Below are positions 1 to 8,337 of a stretch of DNA of 64,000 bases, piece after piece. The notes below the pieces were generated by a model. That model was not told the DNA's origin, searched no databases, and saw only the letters and a list, made by a program, of their open reading frames with translations. The stretch's first letter is position 1. Each line of letters starts with the position of its first letter. The translations under genes were made by a program, and so were the position numbers. Origin of the DNA: Fimenecus sp051881355 (lineage in GTDB: Bacteria > Bacillota > Clostridia > Oscillospirales > Acutalibacteraceae); contig JBJEPS010000069.1 in the NCBI GenBank assembly GCA_051881355.1, positions 56,721 to 120,720 on the forward strand, written 5' to 3'.

Positions 1-357
1 CGCCGGTGAGAGATTTGCATATACCGTATCAATCAGAAAATATACAACGGTTAATACAAGAAAAATCACTGCATCAACAGATATGTAAAGTTTATATACT
101 ACGCCGAGGAAATCATTTACTGCTTTTTGATTGCCTTCAGCATTGTAGCGGGAAACAAAACGCGACACCGCCGCACCCATACCAAAGTCCATCACAAACA
201 TTGTAATTAAGGAGTTCGCCAATGTATAAAGACCGTAATTACTCTGCCCGATTTTGGAAATCATCCATGGCGTATATATAAGCCCCGCAAGCATATTGAA
301 AGCAATAGCCAAATAGGAAACCATTGCACCGAGCTTAATTTGTTTAGAACTGTTCAA
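1..357 (-). CDS. Wzx-type polysaccharide flippase, N-terminal part (cut by window edge)
   Basis: The first 119 codons of a polytopic membrane protein. It opens with MNSSKQIKLGAMVSYLAIAF and continues with hydrophobic helices, a YTPWMISKIG stretch and FVMDFGMGAAVSRFVSRYNAEG, which is the N-terminal pattern of the MATE/MOP-type polysaccharide flippases (polysaccharide biosynthesis protein family). These move undecaprenyl-linked repeat units across the cytoplasmic membrane. The start is a TTG with GGAG eight bases upstream (366-369). An in-frame ATG lies at codon 12 but has no ribosome binding site. The gene follows the truncated pyruvyltransferase by 46 bases, so it appears to be a late gene of the EPS operon. 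The rest lies outside the window, so completeness cannot be judged. Confidence 0.8.
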   Translation of the reverse strand, partial: MNSSKQIKLGAMVSYLAIAFNMLAGLIYTPWMISKIGQSNYGLYTLANSLITMFVMDFGMGAAVSRFVSRYNAEGNQKAVNDFLGVVYKLYISVDAVIFLVLTVVYFLIDTVYANLSPA

Positions 358-403
358 AGCGTCATCTCCAAATTCGATTGCAAAGCAACTTACAACCTGT
401 TAT

Positions 404-691
404 TCAATTTACATGTGTCCCAAACGGGCTTTTCACCAGTTTCTGATATAATCGATTATAGGCTTTTGAGCGCAGAATACAGTCAAATGCATTCTTATGC
501 AACAAAACAAACGGTGCTTTCAAAAGACCCCGTGCCCGCTTATCAATATGCACCTTGGCCTCTCGTGTAGTTCTGCGGTCAACGAACGCACTCTCAATCC
601 CCATGGAGCACAGCTTTTGCTGCAAAGCATATGCCTGAAGCATCGCACCATAATTATAACTGCTATTCATTGTTACAATACAAGCGTTCAT
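404..691 (-). pseudogene. Truncated polysaccharide pyruvyl transferase (N-terminal remnant)
   Basis: A 95-residue reading frame beginning MNACIVTMNSSYNYGAMLQA, which matches the N-terminus of polysaccharide pyruvyl transferase family proteins (PF04230-like). Those are usually 350-400 residues and add ketal pyruvate or similar groups to surface polysaccharides. Here the frame stops after the first alpha/beta segment and the flippase gene starts 46 bases later, so about 270 residues are missing and no continuation is visible in another frame. The start is chosen by AGGAG seven bases upstream; a longer frame to 736 has no such site. It is most likely a deletion remnant, although a short translated product cannot be excluded. 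Confidence 0.65.
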
Positions 692-732
692 CTCAATCTC
701 CTGACCGATCGGTCGATTACCCAAACATTTCG

Positions 733-1689
733 TCACTTGAATCGTCTCTTGACAAATCTGACGACCCTTTTAATCTGTTTTTTTACGGGATTCGGGCTGG
801 TATATTTTCTATCCACAAAATTGTCATATTCGCGGTCACAAACCAAAAAAGGCGGGTGCTTTAACGGGAAATCCAAATGCTTGTCCTCAGCAAAAAAGAT
901 AGAGGGAATTGGATTTTTTTCTACCTTGCCGTGTGTTGATTTTTCTCCGAGTCCGACATTAGATGCCAACGAGAACTTCGGAACTGCCGCAAGATAAGAC
1001 TGCGAATATTTCAAAAACAAAAACTGATAGTCCCAATAAGCCAGTTTTTGATTATTTTGCAAATCCGAACGCGTCTTTAAAAAAGTATTGATCTTTTTGT
1101 CCTTTGCTCTTTTAAAGGAGATATCGTTGTAAATCAGTTTCTGAAGATAAGCGTCGTCAAAATTTTTCAAATCATAATCATATTGATTCCAAACGCGTTT
1201 CCAACTGCCCCATGCGCCTGCCAACGGTCCCATTTTTGCGAAGAAATAACTGTATGCACCGCAATCCCAGTCTAAACAATGGTTAAATGCACTGATAACG
1301 CCCACGCGCGTATCCTCCGCATATCTTTCCAGCATCTCCGCCATATACGGAAAAAAGCTATCATGCGGTACACAGTCATCTTCCAGTACAACTAAGCGGT
1401 CCACATGTTCAAATGCCCAAGTGATTGCGGTTTGCGGACGCATACCGCATCCCATATTTTCACTCGAATAATTTTGAAATACTGCACAATCCCAATCAAT
1501 ATCCTCAACGATTTGCTTGCATAAAGCAATATCTTCCGCATCCGTCGGACAGTTTTCACGCGGTCCGTCACAAGCCAAAAACAGCTTGGAGGGTTTTGCT
1601 TTTTTTACTGCTGCAAAAACTTGACGGAGGGTATCCGGTCTGTTAAAAAAAATCAGCAGCACCGGTAAATCCAACGAATTTTTTTCCAT
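733..1689 (-). CDS. GT-A fold glycosyltransferase
   Basis: A 318-residue protein. LPVLLIFFNRPDTLRQVFAAV near the N-terminus is the nucleotide-sugar binding strand of a GT-A fold. LVVLEDDCVPHDSFFPYM (about residues 99-116) carries an EDD cluster in the place of the DXD metal-binding motif. The middle contains the aromatic AGAWGSWKRVWNQYDYDL region seen in GT2-like proteins often annotated as HlpA-like glycosyltransferases. No membrane segment is evident, so it probably acts on the cytoplasmic face on the lipid-linked EPS repeat unit. It starts 13 bases after the acyltransferase gene and belongs to the same operon. Donor and acceptor sugars cannot be read from the sequence. Confidence 0.8.
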   Translation of the reverse strand: MEKNSLDLPVLLIFFNRPDTLRQVFAAVKKAKPSKLFLACDGPRENCPTDAEDIALCKQIVEDIDWDCAVFQNYSSENMGCGMRPQTAITWAFEHVDRLVVLEDDCVPHDSFFPYMAEMLERYAEDTRVGVISAFNHCLDWDCGAYSYFFAKMGPLAGAWGSWKRVWNQYDYDLKNFDDAYLQKLIYNDISFKRAKDKKINTFLKTRSDLQNNQKLAYWDYQFLFLKYSQSYLAAVPKFSLASNVGLGEKSTHGKVEKNPIPSIFFAEDKHLDFPLKHPPFLVCDREYDNFVDRKYTSPNPVKKQIKRVVRFVKRRFK

Positions 1690-1702
1690 AACAACACCTG
1701 TA

Positions 1703-2743
1703 TCAATAAAAGTACTTCAAAATTTTTACTTTTTCACTGAGCAAAATGAATACCGTGGAAAAAGCCAAGGTTAAAATCAGAATAGAGGCAAAGTAGAGCA
1801 GAGAGTTCTGCACCAATATCGTATCTGAAAGATGCCGTTCAAATAAGGTCAAAAAGATGCGTTGACTCAAAAACATGAGCAAGCTCAGTTTTCGAAGAAA
1901 AATATACACTTTAGATGGTGGGCATTTCACGGAAAGCACCCATGCAAACAGGCAGATACTTAACGGCACCAGCAACAATTTAGTATCCACGCCGTTTGTT
2001 GACCATTTGAGATAAGACTGCACCAGTGTTTCCCCTGCCATCAATACAAACAGCACCGCAGACAACAGTAAGGCTCGAATCGGATGTTCGGTGGTTTTCC
2101 GCTCAGCAAAAAGCGCCCCGAGTGCAACATATATAAAACCAAACAACAGACCGTTTTTAATGCTGTCAAAGAAAGAATAATAAATCTGAAAAAGTGTGTT
2201 CAGAATGGGGATCTTTTCAGTCAATCCATAATAAGAACTGCCCAAACATGCAAAAAGATAAAACGGAATTGCAATCAGCACAATGGTTTGCATAGGTAAT
2301 TTTTTACGCAAAAAATATACAAACGCAGTTGCTGTAATCAGTGCCGGCAAAAACCAAATCGTACTATAACTGCCCTCAAAGAAAAATCGCTTAACATATT
2401 GCAGCACATCTGTAACCGTACAGCCGTTATGCAACCATTCGGTCAATACAAACGGAAAATAAACGGCTGACCATAACAAGTACATCAAAGCCAAACGTTT
2501 AATGTATTTCTTAAAATAAAGACCTTTTTCGCCGGCAGAGAGTGCATTTAATTTACGAAACAGCAAAAAGCCACTGGCCATAAAAAAGAACGGCACGGCA
2601 ACCACTGTAACTATATTGCGCATACCATAGGTTAAAAGTCTGCTGTAAGAAGAAAAGGGTTCAGTATGCAGAATAAGAATGAAAACCGCGCAAATAAATT
2701 TCGCAAGATCTAAACTGTTATACTGTTTACGAACGGCTGCCAT
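1703..2743 (-). CDS. Acyltransferase family 3 membrane protein (EPS O-acetylation)
   Basis: A 346-residue protein with about ten hydrophobic segments. It starts MAAVRKQYNSLDLAKFICAV, then has ILILHTEPF, with the conserved histidine of acyltransferase_3 proteins, and VTVVAVPFFFMASGFLLFRK, the typical PFFFxxSGFLLF block. Family members transfer acetyl or other acyl groups from a cytoplasmic donor to sugars of surface polymers across the membrane. The start codon follows a strong AGGAGG and overlaps the end of the preceding glycosyltransferase by 17 bases, which indicates translational coupling. O-acetylation of the EPS is the likely role; the acyl group and position are unknown. Confidence 0.85.
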   Translation of the reverse strand: MAAVRKQYNSLDLAKFICAVFILILHTEPFSSYSRLLTYGMRNIVTVVAVPFFFMASGFLLFRKLNALSAGEKGLYFKKYIKRLALMYLLWSAVYFPFVLTEWLHNGCTVTDVLQYVKRFFFEGSYSTIWFLPALITATAFVYFLRKKLPMQTIVLIAIPFYLFACLGSSYYGLTEKIPILNTLFQIYYSFFDSIKNGLLFGFIYVALGALFAERKTTEHPIRALLLSAVLFVLMAGETLVQSYLKWSTNGVDTKLLLVPLSICLFAWVLSVKCPPSKVYIFLRKLSLLMFLSQRIFLTLFERHLSDTILVQNSLLYFASILILTLAFSTVFILLSEKVKILKYFY

Positions 2744-3986
2744 TTAATACCTCCTTGTAAACAGCTATCATCTCTCGCGGATTACGCGCACGGTCATGAC
2801 GGACATTTGCCCGTTCGATGCTGCGTGCGGAAAAGTCTGCGGCAAGCGTATCATTTTCGAAAATTTCCATAATACGCAAAGCAAGTAGAGGATATTCCGG
2901 GAAATCATATGTAAAGCCGTTTTCCTTGTCTGTAATCAAATCCGTCATTCCGCCGCGAAATGCGCAAATCGACGGCGTACCAATCATCATGGCCTCACAG
3001 AGCGTCGCCGAAGCACCCTCCATTGCTGAGGGAACAACACACACATTGGCTGTTCGGAGATATTGCGCGACCTGTTCGGGGGACAGCGTACCTGTAAATG
3101 TCACATTTTCCTCCAAATCCAATTCCTGTATCAATTTTTCAATATAGCGAATATAGCAAGTCGGATGCACAATTCTGCCGTTTTCAGCGGTGCCGCCCGG
3201 CACGAACAAATGCACCTCCGGATATTTTTGACGAACCAGAGACAATGCGCGAAGCAAAATATGCAGCCCTTTTAACGAATATAGCGCAGCCCCCGTCATA
3301 ATGGTATGTCGGTTCATGGTATCTACGGACCATTTTTCGCTATCATAAAATGCATCCCGCAAGTTATAATTGCACCGAAAATAGGTGAGTGACGGATTCA
3401 CGTCAAGCATCGTTGCTTTATCCCAATCCGTTCGTCCCGTCACATATCGGACATGCCGCAGCACATCTTCTTCACGCTTAACATGATACTTATAAAGCTG
3501 TTTATAGGTAAACGGCGTTTTCAATTTCAGCCAATCGATCGGCGAAGTCATCGCTAAAATTGTGCGAAAAGGAATCCCGCCGTAATATTCCTCGGAAATG
3601 CGCCGAAGGACGCCCTGAATCGTCAAAAGTGACGGTATTTCAGGGCAAGCTTTCAGCATTGCCAATCCCGGAGCATATTCCGTACCGTGAATATGAATTA
3701 AATCCGGCGCACACAATGCAACTGCCTTTTTGCAATCCGCCTGTGTTTTCGGATTGTCGTACAGAAGCCGTTTGCCGCCGCCCGGGAACAGCAAATGCCG
3801 TATACCATCTATTTCTAAATCGCGAAACGGACCGTCGTAATATGTCATCACCGTAAGCTGTACATTCTCCTGTTCAGAAACTCCCTTGGCGAGGTCTAAA
3901 AGCCAGCCGCCGCTTGCCGAGGTATGAATTCCCAGTTGTTTTGCTACTGCCGGAAAAACCATATTCACAATCCACAAAACATTCAT
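2727..3986 (-). CDS. Glycosyltransferase family 4
   Basis: A 419-residue retaining GT-B glycosyltransferase. The N-terminal domain has the GGWLLDLAKGVSEQ acceptor-side loop and HIHGTEYAPGLAML. The C-terminal donor domain has GAALYSLKGLHILLRAL and the GT4 E-x7-E motif in VVPSAMEGASATLCEAMMIG, followed by GTPSICAFRGGMTDLI. Such enzymes add a sugar to the growing lipid-linked repeat unit in the cytoplasm. It lies 13 bases after the neighbouring GT4 gene and its end overlaps the acyltransferase start. The ribosome binding site is AAGGAGG eight bases upstream. Substrate specificity cannot be read. Confidence 0.88.
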   Translation of the reverse strand: MNVLWIVNMVFPAVAKQLGIHTSASGGWLLDLAKGVSEQENVQLTVMTYYDGPFRDLEIDGIRHLLFPGGGKRLLYDNPKTQADCKKAVALCAPDLIHIHGTEYAPGLAMLKACPEIPSLLTIQGVLRRISEEYYGGIPFRTILAMTSPIDWLKLKTPFTYKQLYKYHVKREEDVLRHVRYVTGRTDWDKATMLDVNPSLTYFRCNYNLRDAFYDSEKWSVDTMNRHTIMTGAALYSLKGLHILLRALSLVRQKYPEVHLFVPGGTAENGRIVHPTCYIRYIEKLIQELDLEENVTFTGTLSPEQVAQYLRTANVCVVPSAMEGASATLCEAMMIGTPSICAFRGGMTDLITDKENGFTYDFPEYPLLALRIMEIFENDTLAADFSARSIERANVRHDRARNPREMIAVYKEVLNGSRS

Positions 3987-3999
3987 GAAAAATTCCTCC

Positions 4000-5220
4000 T
4001 TAGGGTCGAGATTCTAACAGAGATTCCAAAAAGACTAATGTTTTAGCATAATTTATTTCTTTATCGAAATTTTGATGTGCAAAGGCAACGCAAGTTTGCT
4101 CGAAAGACTGCCTGCCGCTTTCTAAAATCTTCTGCACGCAAGCATAATAGGCATCTACGCTGTTTTCTCTGCAAACCGCACCGCAACCGTCACCGACAAG
4201 TTCCGGATTGGCTGTTGTATCAAAGCACACAACGGGTGCACCGCAGGAAAGCGCTTCTGCCGAAACCTTCCCGAAAGTTTCCTCTTTGGATAGATTGAGA
4301 AATACATCTGCTGCCGAATACCATGCCGCCAGAGTCTGCACATTGTCGGTTTTCGGAATGTGCAGAACATTTTTCGGCACGGTATAGCCGGACGGCATTC
4401 TGCCGATACAAACAATTTTTTCCTGTGCAGAGACCATTTTTGCCAATTGCGTTAGCTCCGCAAGCCCCTTTCGCGCTGACCAGTCGGAAGAAACGCCGAG
4501 CAGAATTTTACAATTCGTCAAGTTATATTTTTCGCGCAAATGTGCAGCAGCCTGCTTGGCAATATGGAATTTTTCGAAATCAATACCGTTATATATGCAT
4601 TCGATTTTCTTGGCATTCTGCAGCAGAGGTGCTTTTTTTGCTTCTTCCGTAATCCAATCGGATACACCGATGACGCCGAGTGTTTCCAATGCGTCATAAC
4701 AACGCTTTTTCTCTTTCCAAAGCCATGCGGTACGGTCAAAAAACCAACTGATATTATCAAGATGAATCCGCGGACAATCGCCGCAGCCATTCTGCCATTT
4801 ATTACAACCGCTTTGTGAGTAATAACAGCATTTCCCTGTAAAAAACCAACAATCATGCAGACAAAGCACAACGGCAATTTTCTTTTCGGCAAAGTACTGC
4901 ATCAGCATGGGAAACTGAATAAAATTCCCATGCAAAACTCTTAAAATGACGATATCGGGCTGGATTTCGTCCATATAAGAAAGTAAGCCTTCTGTACCTT
5001 TTCTTGAAAACCATGCCTGCTTGCCGGTCAGTCTGGACAATAAACCGTGCAGTTTTTTTTCAAAAGGCGTACCGATAGTATACCCGCCCGTATCCCCTGC
5101 CGTCACCGAACAGGCGATATACGAATCCACATTGTGCGCAGACAAAAATTGGTCGAACTCCGTAACAGTCCGTCCCGTACTTAAGATACTCTCAATCCCA
5201 TTGATTTGTAAAACACGCAT
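4000..5220 (-). CDS. Glycosyltransferase family 4, WcaC/Bme-like
   Basis: A 406-residue GT-B protein. It opens MRVLQINGIESILSTGRTVT and has the CLHDCWFFTGKCCYYSQSGC cysteine-rich loop common in GT4 enzymes of colanic-acid WcaC type, where the HDCW...TGKC pattern is frequent. The donor-binding half has SSDWSARKGLAELTQLA and the E-x7-E motif in KEETFGKVSAEALSCGAPVV. It is predicted to be a cytoplasmic EPS repeat-unit glycosyltransferase. The gene sits between the EpsG-like polymerase (27 bases) and another GT4 (13 bases) in one operon. The name comparison to WcaC is based on motif layout only. Confidence 0.85.
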   Translation of the reverse strand: MRVLQINGIESILSTGRTVTEFDQFLSAHNVDSYIACSVTAGDTGGYTIGTPFEKKLHGLLSRLTGKQAWFSRKGTEGLLSYMDEIQPDIVILRVLHGNFIQFPMLMQYFAEKKIAVVLCLHDCWFFTGKCCYYSQSGCNKWQNGCGDCPRIHLDNISWFFDRTAWLWKEKKRCYDALETLGVIGVSDWITEEAKKAPLLQNAKKIECIYNGIDFEKFHIAKQAAAHLREKYNLTNCKILLGVSSDWSARKGLAELTQLAKMVSAQEKIVCIGRMPSGYTVPKNVLHIPKTDNVQTLAAWYSAADVFLNLSKEETFGKVSAEALSCGAPVVCFDTTANPELVGDGCGAVCRENSVDAYYACVQKILESGRQSFEQTCVAFAHQNFDKEINYAKTLVFLESLLESRP

Positions 5221-5247
5221 TGCGCATTCACCCCATTGCAGGCGACC

Positions 5248-6333
5248 TTATGCCTGCCAAAAAAATTCATAGTGCGGATGATTGAGCATGAACAAAACAA
5301 TCAACACCGCCATACATCCGAATGTAATCGGAATTTTTACTTTCTCTTTAATTAACCCGATCATACTCGGAATGGTCAGCATCATAAACAGACTGTAATA
5401 CTGCTGCACGCGCATCATCGACTGATCAATAAAGGTAAGCATTGTGAGCGCCGTTGCCAAGACCACTGCGGACAATTCAATGTTTTTATTCGCATTCACC
5501 TTTAACAGCCTCTTGTGCACAAGAAGCGTACCGCAACCGACAAGTAGCATCATCGCGGAGTATGTATAAGTCGGCGCTGAGTATACCTCATCTCTGTCAT
5601 ACCCAAAGAAATCTGACAGTGCCAAAATGGCATTCGGACCGATGGCAAAGAGAACAAGTACAATTCCACACAGCAGAGCAGCATACTTCCAAGTCACTTT
5701 TTTTCGGGAAATAAAATAAAACGGAATAAAAACCAATGCGGATTTGTGCAGCGTGTAGGCAAGCACGCTGACCAAAACAAACGGCCAAAATTTCCGCTCT
5801 TTAATAAATTCATAACCGATAAATACAACCAGTGCCGTGGCAAGTGTCTGCCGAATCCCCGTAATGGCGTAAAAGCTGTAAAACAGCGTCGAAAACAAAA
5901 TGAAGCTGAAACAGGGGTCTTCCGAATTTTTATACACAAAATAGGCGAGCGATGCAAACAAAATGATCGCTACAAGAAATAAATAAACCTGATAATTATC
6001 GGTAAAAATATGGATGAACTTTTGAAAAACCAAATATCCGGGGTCCTTATATAACGCATTCTCCGCAGGCGACTGCGGCGTATAGCCGCGGAGATATACC
6101 TGGTAACAAGAATACAGCACCGTTTTCCAAGAAACACTGCCGGCATACTGAAACGATCGGGCATACCCCGGTGTATCCGCACCGACAGACAGTCCGCGAA
6201 GCCCGGATATCAATATCCAATTCAAAGCAGAAAATCCGCAAAATATTGCTCTTTTTCGTTGGTTGGGCTCAATGTAAATACAAAGAAACCCCATAAGCAA
6301 TATCAAGAAGATATTTATCAAATAAACGGTCAT
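5248..6333 (-). CDS. EpsG-family EPS polymerase (Wzy-like)
   Basis: A 361-residue polytopic membrane protein. It shows the EpsG-family pattern: an N-terminal helix pair, then SGLRGLSVGADTPGYARSF, a long loop, GIRQTLATALVVFIGYEFIK and YTLHKSALVFIPFYFISRKK. EpsG/Wzy proteins polymerise the repeat unit on the outer face of the membrane after Wzx flipping. It is the only polymerase candidate in the visible part of the EPS operon, so it probably sets chain growth here. About 94 bases separate it from the upstream GT2 gene; that gap contains a weak seven-base stem but no convincing terminator. Confidence 0.87.
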   Translation of the reverse strand: MTVYLINIFLILLMGFLCIYIEPNQRKRAIFCGFSALNWILISGLRGLSVGADTPGYARSFQYAGSVSWKTVLYSCYQVYLRGYTPQSPAENALYKDPGYLVFQKFIHIFTDNYQVYLFLVAIILFASLAYFVYKNSEDPCFSFILFSTLFYSFYAITGIRQTLATALVVFIGYEFIKERKFWPFVLVSVLAYTLHKSALVFIPFYFISRKKVTWKYAALLCGIVLVLFAIGPNAILALSDFFGYDRDEVYSAPTYTYSAMMLLVGCGTLLVHKRLLKVNANKNIELSAVVLATALTMLTFIDQSMMRVQQYYSLFMMLTIPSMIGLIKEKVKIPITFGCMAVLIVLFMLNHPHYEFFWQA

Positions 6334-6427
6334 GGTTTACTCCAAAGCAACTCATCAATTTTTTATAGGGTACGGCAAACGATTTTACGGATACCCTACG
6401 GCAAGAGGTAACTTGCGTATGCTTCAA

Positions 6428-7393
6428 TTATCCTTTGAAGCGAAGTTTTGTATATATCCGTTTCAGCATTTCTCGCAATTTCCCGTAAAGCATATATACA
6501 CGCACAGAAAATCTTTGTGCGCATGATAAAGCATGCTGAATTTTCCCCGCTTCCAAGCACGCATGCACTGCCGCTCGACATGCATATTTTGCATTCCGCA
6601 AAGCAAAGTAATAAAGCAAATTATCCTCAGGCGTACTGCGTGCAATAAATACGGGAATCATTTCTTTGCTCACGACAAGCGTATCGTGTTGCAAAAGCTC
6701 CCGTTTTGTTTGTGATGTCTGTTTTTTATGAATACGGTACATCACATTTTTTTTGCCGTCCGAGACGATTTGATAGCCGCTTGTGAAAAATTTATACCAC
6801 ATCAACGCGTCTTGATTATAGCGTAAATCCTCATGAAAGCCGCCGCACGTTTCAAACGCCGATTTCGGAATTAACATACAGCAGCCGTCCATCGTCCTTT
6901 TGGTTAACAAAAATCGTATCACTTCCGTGTCCGTATATACTTTACCGGCATTGAAATACATGGGTACATCCTTAAACACCTTGGATTGCGCATCAATAAA
7001 TTGGTGACCGGTATAGGCAATCAGCGTATCTCTGTCGGTAAACTTCTCCAACAAACGGACTTCATCTTCCACTTTTTCCGGTTCGTATTTATCATCATGC
7101 GACAGCCAAGAAAAATATTCTCCGGTCATTTGCGCAATACCTAAATTCAATGCCGTGGATACACCGCCGTTTTCTTTTGAAAAATACCGAATTTTATCGC
7201 CGTAAGAAAGCGCGATTTGCTCCGTTGCGCCGTCATCGCAAGAGCCGTCGTTGATGACCAAAACTTCTATGTTCTCATAGGTCTGTGCCAAAGCGCTGTC
7301 AATCGCCTCGCGCATATATTCCGCGCCGTTATAAACGGGGATTACTATCGATACTTTTGGTGAAAAATTATGTTTTTCTATCGTATTTGCCAT
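6428..7393 (-). CDS. Glycosyltransferase family 2
   Basis: A 321-residue inverting GT-A enzyme. KVSIVIPVYNGAEYMREAID and VINDGSCDDGA are the N-terminal nucleotide-binding strands, ALNLGIAQMTGEYFSWLSHDD holds the DXD-equivalent SHDD, and DGCCMLIPKSAFETCGGFHE is the usual acceptor-side GG(F) block with the following DALMWYKF. The protein is cytoplasmic with no transmembrane tail. It lies between the TupA-like gene (20 bases upstream) and the polymerase in the EPS operon and should add one sugar to the repeat unit. The sugar cannot be deduced. Confidence 0.9.
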   Translation of the reverse strand: MANTIEKHNFSPKVSIVIPVYNGAEYMREAIDSALAQTYENIEVLVINDGSCDDGATEQIALSYGDKIRYFSKENGGVSTALNLGIAQMTGEYFSWLSHDDKYEPEKVEDEVRLLEKFTDRDTLIAYTGHQFIDAQSKVFKDVPMYFNAGKVYTDTEVIRFLLTKRTMDGCCMLIPKSAFETCGGFHEDLRYNQDALMWYKFFTSGYQIVSDGKKNVMYRIHKKQTSQTKRELLQHDTLVVSKEMIPVFIARSTPEDNLLYYFALRNAKYACRAAVHACLEAGKIQHALSCAQRFSVRVYMLYGKLREMLKRIYTKLRFKG

Positions 7394-7413
7394 ACCAAAA
7401 TGCCTCCGTTTCG

Positions 7414-8325
7414 CTATCCGTTATTTTTTTCAGGCAAAATAAACTTTTCACCCAACTCAAAATCGAAGCTGTCGGGCGTATACTGCACATAGCCGCTCCA
7501 CGGGAAAAAGGTCAACTCACCGAAATAAATTTTGCCTTGGATAGAATATAAATCCACACGCACTGCGGGGAAATCTGCAGAAAGAATGCGGGCAATCTCC
7601 AGCATTTTGTCCAAACCTTCGGGTTTTTCATACACCTCGTCCGAGCAAGGACAATCGCTTGCCACATGTAGGTCATTCCAGTTTGTATCATAAATATTGC
7701 GTTTATGGTCGGTAAAACGGTCTACATCATAGACGACATATTCCGGCTGACCGTTAAAGCAAAGAAATTTGTAATCACAGATATCGTTGTTATGTTGGGT
7801 TGGGTCCTCCAAATACTGCTCGACAATAATAACAGGCTTCAGCCCTGAATACACCCATTCGCGCCCTACTGAAGCACTGCTCTGTGCAAGGTAATCCCGA
7901 AACATACTTTGCACCTGCGCATCCGTGTAAAGCGACTTATCTTTACACAGAAAATTGGTCCCGCTGCCGTTGCTGCTTTTCATAACAAACTTATCCGGCA
8001 AAGCGTGCAGCGTAATTTCCTCGGGCGTTTCAAATACCGTATACAATTCATTCAAAATTGCACCTAAACCCTTGGACGCGACATATTCACGCACGCGGTA
8101 TTTATCCACACACTGCTGCATCAAAGGGTCGCGGTAGTACAGTTTATACCATTGCAATTTTTCCGTATATCGCTGCGGATTTTGTAAATCCAGCTTACGT
8201 TTATGCTTAATATAATACTGTAACTCCAGCATCTGTTTGTCGGGAATGAAATGCAGTATCTGCAAAATTCGAAACCGCATTTTTTTACTACGAATAATTT
8301 TTTTATAAAAGTTCAATATTGGCAC
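7414..8325 (-). CDS. TupA-like ATP-grasp protein
   Basis: A 303-residue protein of the TupA-like ATP-grasp family (PF14305 type). Visible signs are RYTEKLQWYKLYYRDPLMQQ, VDKYRVREYVASKGL, FVMKSSNGSGTNFLCKD (glycine-rich ATP loop), IIVEQYLEDPTQHNNDICDY and FPAVRVDLYSIQGKIYFGEL, which has the R-D and E metal-binding residues. The family is named from teichuronopeptide synthesis, where it is thought to link amino acids to uronic acids. Next to a uronate kinase and a uronate epimerase gene this suggests amidation or peptidyl decoration of a uronic acid in the EPS. The annotated start is GTG; a TTG at codon 4 (8316) has better spacing to GGAAG and may be the true start. Confidence 0.78.
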   Translation of the reverse strand: MPILNFYKKIIRSKKMRFRILQILHFIPDKQMLELQYYIKHKRKLDLQNPQRYTEKLQWYKLYYRDPLMQQCVDKYRVREYVASKGLGAILNELYTVFETPEEITLHALPDKFVMKSSNGSGTNFLCKDKSLYTDAQVQSMFRDYLAQSSASVGREWVYSGLKPVIIVEQYLEDPTQHNNDICDYKFLCFNGQPEYVVYDVDRFTDHKRNIYDTNWNDLHVASDCPCSDEVYEKPEGLDKMLEIARILSADFPAVRVDLYSIQGKIYFGELTFFPWSGYVQYTPDSFDFELGEKFILPEKNNG

Positions 8326-8337
8326 TTCCAGTATACA

